A DNA stretch of 38,739 nt from NCBI GenBank assembly GCA_003164215.1, contig PLSR01000010.1:1-38739 (forward strand), read 5' to 3'. Positions within the stretch are counted from its first letter, which is position 1; every line of letters starts with the position of its first letter. Below the pieces are notes generated by a model. That model saw nothing but the letters and a program-made list of their open reading frames with translations, did no database searches and was not told where the DNA came from. The translations under genes and the position numbers were made by a program. The stretch is from Candidatus Kaiserbacteria bacterium (lineage in GTDB: Bacteria > Patescibacteriota > Minisyncoccia > Phycocordibacterales > UBA2100). Below are positions 1 to 6,746 of this stretch, one piece after another.

Positions 1-3000
1 TTCCTCTTGCTCAACCAGGGCACTGCCTTCAGTACGACGTCAGCAAGTAACTTCCTCTCCTTGAACCAAGGTCTCGCGTTCAGTACAACATCGGTCAACG
101 CCTGGTCCGCACTTCAGAATTACTTCTCCACCACCTCCGCCAACGCCTTCCTCACCAACGCGACCTCGACCAACTTCTTTGCAACGACCGCGTCATCAAC
201 GAATCTCTTTTCGCAGGTCGCCAGCCTCGGTACGCTCACCACAGGCAACCTCGCCACCTTCAATAGCGGATTCCTCTCGCTCTCCTCCTCGACGGTGGTC
301 GGCACCTTCACCAACACCGGTCTTGCCATCCACGGCGGCGGCTTCATCTCGAACTCCTCCTCAACGATCGTCGGCGCCGAGACGGTCACCGGGCTCACAA
401 CATTCACCGGCGGCTACATCGACAACGCTTCTTCTACACACACCGCGCTCACGAACTTCACCAACGCATCATCCTCGCTTCTCACCGCGACCACCGGTTT
501 CTTCACCACCTCGACCTCCACGACCGCCAATGCCAACACCGCGAACTTCGGCGTCCTGAACGCCGGCACGCTCTCCTTGACCGGCCTCGGAACGTTCGCC
601 GCCGGATTCGTCTCGAACTCGTCTTCTACAGTAGTGGGAAACTTCACATCAACCGGCAACCTCGCCATCGGTGGCACCGGCACGTCGACCTATGTCGGCA
701 ATGTCACCGTCGGTGCCGCGAACTCCAACTTCTATCCGAACTCAGAACTCGTGATGACATCGAACGTGAATGCCTACGACCAGATGGTGTTGCAGAATCT
801 CAACAGTGGCGGTGGCGCATCTGCCGACCTCATTGTTGGAGCAGATAAGATGAACGATGCCTCCTACTACGGTGACTTCGGTTACAACAGCTCCGGCAAC
901 ACCGGACCCTTCGCGGCGAACGACACCTACCTCTATTCAAGCGACAGCGGACTCGATCTCGGCACTGCGTCTTCCACCATCGGCTCCGTCAATTTCTTCA
1001 CCGGCGGATTGCTCGCGGCGAACCAACGCGCGACGATCCTCAACAATGGCAACTTTGGCATTGGTGGTACGACGACCCCGGGATCGCTGCTTTCTCTTGG
1101 TGGCACATCGGGCAACGGCATCAACTTCTCTCTGGCTGCCACAAGCACCTTCTCAACGGGTGGCGGCATCAACATCACCTCCGGCTGCTTCTCGGTGAAC
1201 GGTACCTGTGTCGGCGGCGGCGGAACCGGGACCAACTACTTCACCAACTCCGGAAACTTCACCTCCCTGATCACCGGCACGAACCTCGGTATCGGTACCT
1301 CATCGCCATTCGCGCGCTTCTCTGTCGCCGGTGCGTCTCTTGGCACCGCTTCGCTCTTCACCATCTCGAGCTCGACCGCAACAGCGACGACGACCGTCTT
1401 CAATATCGACCAAAACGGCAACACCACGATCGGTGGCAACGGCTCCGTCCTCACGATCAATGGTGCGACAACGACCGCGGCCAACGGTTTCAACATCCTC
1501 ACTGGCTGCTTCAGTGTGAACGGCACGTGTCTCGTACCTGGCGCCGGATCGAATTACTGGACGTCGGCCAACGGTGACATTTACAACAACACCGGCACGA
1601 ATGTCGGCATCGGCACCGCATCGACCACGCCGTGGGGATTGCTTTCGGTCATCGCACCGGCAAACGCCATCAATCCTGAATTCATCGTCGGCTCGACGAC
1701 CGCGACGAGCTTCTTCGTCGGCAACACCGGCAACATCGGCGTCGGCACCTCATCGCCCTTCGCCACCTTGAGCGTCCAGCCTTCGACCGACGGCAACGCC
1801 TTCGCCATCGATAACGCGTCGGCCGGAACGGTGTTCCAGGTATCGACGGTCAACACTTCCAACAACATCTTCGAAGTTGCATCCTCGACGGGCTCTGCAT
1901 TCTTCGACATCACCTCTGCCGGCAATATCGGTATCGGCTCGACCACTCCGTGGGGCAACCTCTCGATCTCAAGCGTCAATTCCTCCGCGCCCGAATTCGT
2001 CGTCGGCTCATCGACCGCAACGAGCTTGTTCGTCGGCAATACCGGCTTCGTCGGTATCGGGACCACGACGCCCATCCACTCACTCGATATATACAATGCG
2101 AACGCTCCCACTGGTGGCGTCATCTCGCAGATGTTCGACAATGGCAATAACAATACAGCACTCCAGCTTGGGAATACATCGGCGTTGTGGCAATTCTCCG
2201 TACGAAATAGCACCGATGCTAATCCCGGAGGATTCAACTTTTACTCCTCTACTAACGGCGGTTCTTCATGGGTTAATGGACTCACATTGACAACGACCGG
2301 CTACGTCGGCATCGGCACGACCACACCATGGGGCATGTTCTCGATCGCGCCGGGCACATCGGCATCCACGTCGCCGCAGTTCGTCTCGTGGGTCACCGGC
2401 AGCTCCTCCCCGTCGTTCATCATCAGTAGTGCGAACAATAATGGATTCGTCGGTATAGGCACGTCGACACCGACGGCGCTCTTCGCTGTCCAAGGTACGA
2501 CCGGGCAGATCTTCGATGTCGCCAATTCCTCCGGCGGCTCGCTTCTCCACGTCAACTCGAGCGGCAACATCGGCTTTGGCACAACAACGGCGAACGCGAA
2601 CTTCGTCCTCAACGGCACGATCGTGAGCGCGGGCGGTAGCATCTTCCAGATCTCATCCTCGACCAACCAATCGATCCTCCTCGTCACCAACAACGGCCTC
2701 GTCGGCATCGGCACCTCGACTCCTAACCAAAAGCTCACGGTCAACGGCAACATCAACGTCTCCGCCGGCAGCTGCTTCATGGTCAACGGCGTCTGCATCG
2801 GTTATGTCACCAAGTTGATGGGCATTTATTCGAACTCCACAGCGGTCAACAGTGCGACCGTTACCTTCGGAGTCGGCGCGACTCCAAGCGGCGCGTTCAC
2901 CGCTAACCTCGTCCTTCCGGCAACGACGACGGAGATGGTCACCGAAGTGTGGGGCTCCGGCGGCGGCGGCGGTGCCGGATCGATCGCCGCGGGCGGTGGT

Positions 3001-4698
3001 GGTGGTGGTGGCGGCGGCGGCTATTCGCGCAATCTCTACACAAGCTTAATAACCAAGTACTACTACAACATTGGCGCAGGTCCGGCGAGCGGTACCGCCG
3101 GTAACTTAAGTAGCTTCGGTACGGGCCTCGCATCTACGACGGCCAACGGCGGATCTGCCGGTGGAGCCGCGAACACCGGCGGTGCGGTCGGCGGTGCGGG
3201 CGGCACCGCATCCGGTGGCATCCTCAACGTTACCGGTGGTTCTGGTGCGAGCTCCGCGTCTTCAACAGCGGCATCGAGCGGCGCGGGTGGTTCAGCGGCC
3301 GGTGGCGGCGGTGGCGGCGGGATCGGTGTTGCCACGGGAACCGGTAACGCAGGCACCGCGTTCGGCGGCGGCGGTTCCGGTGGCGGACACGGCAGTGCGA
3401 GCACTGCCGGTGCAGGCGGTGCAGGCGGCATCGTCATCACGGTTTATGCGACTTCATCACCGACCACGCTCGGCAATGACTACGCCGAAATGTACCCGGT
3501 CTCGAACCCCGGGGTCAACTCCGGTGACATCGTCGCTGTCGATGACACGATGCCGATCTCGATGACCTTCGCACAGGCAGGCAGTGGTCTACCGCTCGCG
3601 GGCATCGTTTCGACCCAGCCGGGTCAACTCTTGGGCGATCAAGGTGCCAACGGTGAACGCCCCATCGCGCTCTCGGGCCGCGTTCCGGTGTACGTTAGCC
3701 TCGAAGGTGGCCCGATCAATGTCGGCGATCGCATCGCGCCGTCGTCCGTGCCGGGCGTCGGCATGAAGGCGGGGCCGTTCGATGATTCGGTCGGCATTGC
3801 GCTCGAATCCTATGATGGCACTGCCAGTTCATCGGAGATCGAAGTCTTCATTGACCTCCAAAAGGGAATTGATATCAACTCCGTCGGCATAGGACTCCTC
3901 GGCAACAACATGACCTCGCTCTTCGCGTCGAGTACGGCAGCGAGTAGTTCCAGTCCGATAGACTTCATCGGCGGTGTGATGGATTCGATCGGCGCGCGCA
4001 TCGCGGCCTTGACCACGTCGACGGTTTCGACAAGCTCACCGCAAGCCACTTCGACGCCGTCCGATGTCTTCGCGAATGACTTCTTCCAGTCGATCCTCTC
4101 GCAGATCACGCAGTGGTTCGCGAGCGCGGGCAACGGCATCGGCGACTTCTTCGCGAACCGCGTCAACACTAAGGAGCTCTGCGTGAGCGACGACACCGGC
4201 AGCTCGACCTGTATCACCAAGGCTCAGCTCGACGCACTGCTCGCAGGCAATGCGTCAGGCAGCACGAGTAGCGAATCATCCAGTTCCGGCAGTTCGGGCG
4301 GCGGCTCAGGCGGAAGCGGCAGCAGCAGCGGGGGATCGTCGGACTCGACTTCGTCTCCGCCGGTGATCTCAGTCAGCGGCAATGATCCTGCAACGGTCGA
4401 CATTGGTGCTTCGTACACGGATCTCGGTGCGACCATTACCGGTCCGACCGCAGACTTGAATCTTGGTATTACCGCATCAGTCGACGGGGGAGCGACGACC
4501 ACGCTTGATCAGATCCAGATCGACACAACTGTCGCAGGCACGCATACAATCGTCTATACTGCGACCGACCAGAATGGTCTCACCGGAACCGCGTCGCGAA
4601 CGGTCACGGTCGTTGATCCGAATGCGGGAAGCGATGCGTCGTCGACCAGTAGCGCCTCTGATGCAAGCTCAACGGACGCCACCTCAACCACACCATGA
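1..4698 (+). CDS. Giant repetitive surface protein, 5' end outside the window
   Basis: The frame is open to the window edge, so the N-terminus and any signal peptide lie upstream; about 1,565 residues are visible. From codon 7 as residue 1: a Ser/Thr/Asn/Gly-rich part with repeated FSTTSAN and SSST motifs; about ten beta-type repeats with the core GIGTxxP (residues ~350-910), often followed by TPWG or SPFA; three Cys-pair motifs of the form GCFSVNGTC; a Gly-rich block (~980-1145) ending GGIVITVY; a segment starting LGNDYAEMYPV (~1157) that resembles the conserved stretch after S74-type repeats; and a C-terminal Ig-like domain (~1450-1540) resembling DUF5011. No C-terminal membrane anchor or LPxTG signal is visible. 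The repeats resemble those of tail-fibre and adhesin proteins. I infer a cell-surface fibre or adhesin; the partner is unknown. The last codons overlap the ORF-level ATG of the next reading frame. Confidence 0.75.
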   Translation, partial: FLLLNQGTAFSTTSASNFLSLNQGLAFSTTSVNAWSALQNYFSTTSANAFLTNATSTNFFATTASSTNLFSQVASLGTLTTGNLATFNSGFLSLSSSTVVGTFTNTGLAIHGGGFISNSSSTIVGAETVTGLTTFTGGYIDNASSTHTALTNFTNASSSLLTATTGFFTTSTSTTANANTANFGVLNAGTLSLTGLGTFAAGFVSNSSSTVVGNFTSTGNLAIGGTGTSTYVGNVTVGAANSNFYPNSELVMTSNVNAYDQMVLQNLNSGGGASADLIVGADKMNDASYYGDFGYNSSGNTGPFAANDTYLYSSDSGLDLGTASSTIGSVNFFTGGLLAANQRATILNNGNFGIGGTTTPGSLLSLGGTSGNGINFSLAATSTFSTGGGINITSGCFSVNGTCVGGGGTGTNYFTNSGNFTSLITGTNLGIGTSSPFARFSVAGASLGTASLFTISSSTATATTTVFNIDQNGNTTIGGNGSVLTINGATTTAANGFNILTGCFSVNGTCLVPGAGSNYWTSANGDIYNNTGTNVGIGTASTTPWGLLSVIAPANAINPEFIVGSTTATSFFVGNTGNIGVGTSSPFATLSVQPSTDGNAFAIDNASAGTVFQVSTVNTSNNIFEVASSTGSAFFDITSAGNIGIGSTTPWGNLSISSVNSSAPEFVVGSSTATSLFVGNTGFVGIGTTTPIHSLDIYNANAPTGGVISQMFDNGNNNTALQLGNTSALWQFSVRNSTDANPGGFNFYSSTNGGSSWVNGLTLTTTGYVGIGTTTPWGMFSIAPGTSASTSPQFVSWVTGSSSPSFIISSANNNGFVGIGTSTPTALFAVQGTTGQIFDVANSSGGSLLHVNSSGNIGFGTTTANANFVLNGTIVSAGGSIFQISSSTNQSILLVTNNGLVGIGTSTPNQKLTVNGNINVSAGSCFMVNGVCIGYVTKLMGIYSNSTAVNSATVTFGVGATPSGAFTANLVLPATTTEMVTEVWGSGGGGGAGSIAAGGGGGGGGGGYSRNLYTSLITKYYYNIGAGPASGTAGNLSSFGTGLASTTANGGSAGGAANTGGAVGGAGGTASGGILNVTGGSGASSASSTAASSGAGGSAAGGGGGGGIGVATGTGNAGTAFGGGGSGGGHGSASTAGAGGAGGIVITVYATSSPTTLGNDYAEMYPVSNPGVNSGDIVAVDDTMPISMTFAQAGSGLPLAGIVSTQPGQLLGDQGANGERPIALSGRVPVYVSLEGGPINVGDRIAPSSVPGVGMKAGPFDDSVGIALESYDGTASSSEIEVFIDLQKGIDINSVGIGLLGNNMTSLFASSTAASSSSPIDFIGGVMDSIGARIAALTTSTVSTSSPQATSTPSDVFANDFFQSILSQITQWFASAGNGIGDFFANRVNTKELCVSDDTGSSTCITKAQLDALLAGNASGSTSSESSSSGSSGGGSGGSGSSSGGSSDSTSSPPVISVSGNDPATVDIGASYTDLGATITGPTADLNLGITASVDGGATTTLDQIQIDTTVAGTHTIVYTATDQNGLTGTASRTVTVVDPNAGSDASSTSSASDASSTDATSTTP

Positions 4699-4720
4699 GT
4701 ATTAAAAAGTTTTTTAATCC

Positions 4721-4729
4721 TGATACAAT
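4721..4729 (+). promoter_or_regulatory. Extended -10 box for the serine hydrolase gene
   Basis: TGATACAAT gives a TGn-extended -10 (TACAAT at 4724-4729) lying 7 nt before the ATG at 4737. Transcription would begin at or next to the A of the ATG, so the mRNA would be leaderless. This argues for 4737 rather than the upstream in-frame ATG at 4695, which overlaps the previous stop. Confidence 0.6.
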
Positions 4730-4736
4730 CGTCGCT

Positions 4737-5717
4737 ATGAAGCCCTTCGTATATCGATTCTGGATACCGATCGTAACGGCGATCGTGGCGCTTGCGATCG
4801 GTATCTTGATCGGCGTCCTGATCCCCGTGCAAGCACCGTTCGATGTCACGCCAAATCAGTACGAGATTAACTCTGCGTACCACTTCATTAACCCGCTCTT
4901 ATCCTGCGGCGATGATAATTTCTCGCGCATACCGAACGGCCAAATCGCAGATCTCCAAAGTAGGGTCAGCGACTACATCTCTTCGCAACAGAGCGCGGGC
5001 ATACTCGATACTGCATCAGTCTATTTTCGCGAGCTCAACGGCGGACAATTCTTCTCGATCAATCCGGATATCCTGTTCGTGCCGGCGAGCCTTCTCAAGG
5101 TGCCGCTCGCGATGAGCGTCTATCTGCAAGCCGAACAATCGCCGAATTTGCTAAAGCAAAAAGTATCCTACGCCGCACCGTTCGCACCTGCGCAGGAATA
5201 TTTCACCGCACCGACCCTGGCCGCAAGCTCGACGTATTCGGTCGAACAGCTTATCGATGCGATGATCATCAACTCAGACAACAACGCCGCTTTACTTTTG
5301 ACGCACGTCATCAGCACCGCGAGTCTCGATCAATCGTATTCCGACCTCGGCATCACCGTTCCGCAGAACGCTCAATATTCGATGACGGTCGCGACCTACG
5401 CCGGTTTCTTCCGCGTGCTCTACAACGCAACGTACTTGAACCATGACGACTCGGAACACCTGCTCGGGCTTCTGTCGCAGTCGACGTTCCATCAAGGCCT
5501 TGTGGCCGGCGTGCCCGCAGGGGTCGTCGTTGCGCATAAATTCGGTGAACGCGGCTACAATAATCCGGCGATACCCGATCAGCTCCATGACTGCGGAATC
5601 GTGTACGCCAAGAAGCCGTACGTCATATGCATCATGACCCAGGGCACGGGCTACGACGCGATGGCTGGCATCATCGCCACCATTTCCAAAATGGCCTACG
5701 CCTACGGCGGCCCCTGA
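4737..5717 (+). CDS. Membrane-anchored serine hydrolase of the class A beta-lactamase/PBP fold
   Basis: 326 residues. An N-terminal membrane segment (~10-30) is followed by an extracytoplasmic domain with the three motifs of this fold: SxxK (S118-LL-K121), SDN (180-182) and KFG (268-270, standing in for KTG). The Glu-x-x-Leu-Asn omega-loop motif that beta-lactamases use for deacylation is not seen between the SDN and KFG motifs. I therefore favour a peptidoglycan DD-peptidase or other serine hydrolase over an antibiotic-destroying lactamase. The start at 4737 is chosen because a -10 box sits 7 nt upstream; the alternative start at 4695 adds 14 residues and overlaps the previous gene by 4 nt. 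Confidence 0.75.
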   Translation: MKPFVYRFWIPIVTAIVALAIGILIGVLIPVQAPFDVTPNQYEINSAYHFINPLLSCGDDNFSRIPNGQIADLQSRVSDYISSQQSAGILDTASVYFRELNGGQFFSINPDILFVPASLLKVPLAMSVYLQAEQSPNLLKQKVSYAAPFAPAQEYFTAPTLAASSTYSVEQLIDAMIINSDNNAALLLTHVISTASLDQSYSDLGITVPQNAQYSMTVATYAGFFRVLYNATYLNHDDSEHLLGLLSQSTFHQGLVAGVPAGVVVAHKFGERGYNNPAIPDQLHDCGIVYAKKPYVICIMTQGTGYDAMAGIIATISKMAYAYGGP

Positions 5718-5724
5718 CCAGATA

Positions 5725-5739
5725 CCATGGGCACCATGG
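5725..5739 (+). repeat. REP-like palindrome, copy 1 (reverse orientation)
   Basis: CCATGG-GCA-CCATGG, followed by CC. It is the reverse complement of the core of the other copies (loop TGC) and stands 55 nt upstream of the RAYT start codon. Confidence 0.8.
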
Positions 5740-5761
5740 CCAGCCTTGATGATATATCGGG

Positions 5762-5790
5762 TATACTTATTACATATGAATATAGAGGGG
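5762..5790 (+). promoter_or_regulatory. RAYT promoter and ribosome binding site
   Basis: TATACT at 5762-5767 is a good -10 box. It is followed by a leader of about 20 nt with the purine run GAGGGG at 5785-5790, ending 4 nt before the ATG at 5795. A purine-rich RBS is unusual in this window, where most core genes have none. Confidence 0.55.
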
Positions 5791-5794
5791 TCAT

Positions 5795-6439
5795 ATGTCT
5801 CGCAGAGACTATAAAGAATTTGCGGCGGGGGAATATCACCATGTTTTTAACCGAGGTAATAACAAATCGGACATTTTTCTCGATGGCGAAGACTACGACT
5901 TTTTCCTTACCCGCTTAGAAGAGGCACTATATCCGGGTCGTGGCCATGGTGCCCATGGCCATCACGCAAGAAGTCGACGCCGCCCGCTACCCGACGACGC
6001 ATTTTCGTTGATCGCATATTGTCTGATGCCGAATCATTTTCACCTGCTCATTCTTCAAAAAAACGACACCTCGATCAGTGTGCTCATGCTGAGACTCATT
6101 ACGGCCTACTCAAAGTATTTCAATAAAAAATATGCGCGGGTCGGATCGTTATTCCAGGATCAGTTCAAATCAACGCACATTGAGGACGATGCACAACTGG
6201 TGTATACATCAGCCTACATCCACTGCAATGCACCGGTTGCGGGACTGGTCAGAAGTCCTGGCGATTATGCATATGATAGTTACCGGGAGTATGTGACGGA
6301 GGGGGATTCGGCGGAAAAACTTTCGCAACCAAGTGAAATATTGGGACATTTTTCAGACGTCAGAAAATATGAAGAGTTCGTCTTTGAGCGCCTCGAGATC
6401 TTGAAACGTGATCAAGTGACATCTGATGAAGATGAGTAG
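5795..6439 (+). CDS. REP-associated tyrosine transposase (RAYT, Y1/IS200-like)
   Basis: 214 residues. Family features: YHHVFNRG near the N-terminus (residues 14-21), AYCLMPNHFHLLI with the HUH pair H81/H83, then a helix with candidate nucleophile tyrosines (Y105, Y108, Y113) and VGSLFQDQFKS. RAYTs are single-strand DNA endonucleases that act on REP palindromes and are domesticated relatives of IS200/IS605 transposases. Odd feature: residues ~47-68 (GRGHGAHGHHARS and a basic stretch) lie between the first helix and the HUH strand and are partly encoded by a REP palindrome (5939-5966), still in frame. The gene is surrounded by five more REP copies. The catalytic motifs look intact, so activity is plausible but not shown. 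Confidence 0.88.
   Translation: MSRRDYKEFAAGEYHHVFNRGNNKSDIFLDGEDYDFFLTRLEEALYPGRGHGAHGHHARSRRRPLPDDAFSLIAYCLMPNHFHLLILQKNDTSISVLMLRLITAYSKYFNKKYARVGSLFQDQFKSTHIEDDAQLVYTSAYIHCNAPVAGLVRSPGDYAYDSYREYVTEGDSAEKLSQPSEILGHFSDVRKYEEFVFERLEILKRDQVTSDEDE
5939..5966 (+). repeat. REP-like palindrome, copy 2, inside the RAYT gene
   Basis: Arms GTGGCCATGG and CCATGGCCA(T)CAC around a TGC loop. It is translated as GHGAHGHH within the RAYT, so the transposase gene carries its own presumed target. Confidence 0.85.
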
Positions 6440-6443
6440 CCTG

Positions 6444-6466
6444 TCCATGGTGCCCACGCCTGGCCA
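6444..6466 (+). repeat. REP-like palindrome, copy 3 (degenerate)
   Basis: Starts TCCATGGTGCCCA like the other copies, but the right arm is disrupted (ACGCC inserted before TGGCCA). It begins 5 nt after the RAYT stop codon. Confidence 0.6.
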
Positions 6467-6490
6467 TATCTTTATAACCATTGTCAATAA

Positions 6491-6515
6491 GGTGGCCATG
6501 GTGCCCATGGCCACC
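6491..6515 (+). repeat. REP-like palindrome, copy 4 (perfect)
   Basis: Perfect 11-bp arms, GGTGGCCATGG and CCATGGCCACC, around TGC. It abuts the RAYT 3' fragment at 6519. Confidence 0.9.
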
Positions 6516-6518
6516 ATC

Positions 6519-6596
6519 AGAAAATATCAAGAGTTCGTCTTTGAACGTCTTGAAATATTGAAGCGCGATCAAGCTTCTGATGATGAGGATGAGTGA
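6519..6596 (+). pseudogene. 3' fragment of a second RAYT copy
   Basis: The reading RKYQEFVFERLEILKRD continues to a TGA stop. It matches the last 25 codons of the RAYT (6362-6439) at about 21 of 25 residues, with the same length and an equivalent stop position. No start codon or upstream domain goes with it. It is either the remains of a second RAYT gene or a duplication of the RAYT tail carried with a REP. Several differences are at the DNA level only (for example GAGCGCCTCGAG against GAACGTCTTGAA), so the copy is not very recent. Confidence 0.8.
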
Positions 6597-6618
6597 TATG
6601 TATATCCACGCTGCCCGG

Positions 6619-6642
6619 GGTGCCATGGTGCCCATGGCCACC
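6619..6642 (+). repeat. REP-like palindrome, copy 5
   Basis: GGTG-CCATGG-TGC-CCATGGCCACC: as copy 4 but with one base missing in the left arm. Confidence 0.8.
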
Positions 6643-6668
6643 GCGACGTTTAGCCTCGACAACGCCGG

Positions 6669-6685
6669 CGCATGGTGCCCATGCG
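6669..6685 (+). repeat. REP-like palindrome, copy 6 (short arms)
   Basis: CGCATGG-TGC-CCATGCG, 7-bp arms. It covers the -35 position of the TATAAT box at 6699. The 305 nt from 6440 to 6744 hold only REP copies 3-6, the RAYT fragment and the promoter region of the next gene. Confidence 0.75.
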
Positions 6686-6698
6686 GATTTCTTTGAGC

Positions 6699-6746
6699 TA
6701 TAATCTAGTGATCTGATGACCCGAATGTCACATCATAATGTCACAT
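6699..6746 (+). promoter_or_regulatory. Promoter region of the NHL-repeat protein gene
   Basis: TATAAT at 6699-6704 has no clear -35; a REP palindrome occupies that position. A second possible -10, CATAAT at 6734-6739, lies 5 nt before the ATG at 6745. The 10-mer AATGTCACAT occurs twice (6724-6733 and 6737-6746) with a 13-nt period, which may be an operator or a chance duplication. Confidence 0.4.

Noticed and set aside
3063-3440. Minus-strand Pro/Ala-rich frame
   Set aside because: It is the shadow of the GGC/GGT-rich glycine module of the giant surface protein.
4023-4048. Second copy of the PSTSSGQ palindrome in the giant protein
   Set aside because: TTCGACAAGCTCA is shared, but the closing arm is absent and the region is Ser/Thr-rich anyway; a chance match is likely.
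1-4698. Prophage tail-fibre gene
   Set aside because: Repeats resemble tail-fibre and S74-type proteins, but no other phage gene is present and the downstream gene is a cell-wall hydrolase; a bacterial surface protein is simpler.
5725-6685. REP cluster as a CRISPR array
   Set aside because: Units are palindromes of varying length with irregular spacing (a RAYT gene and fragment lie between them); no regular spacers or cas genes.
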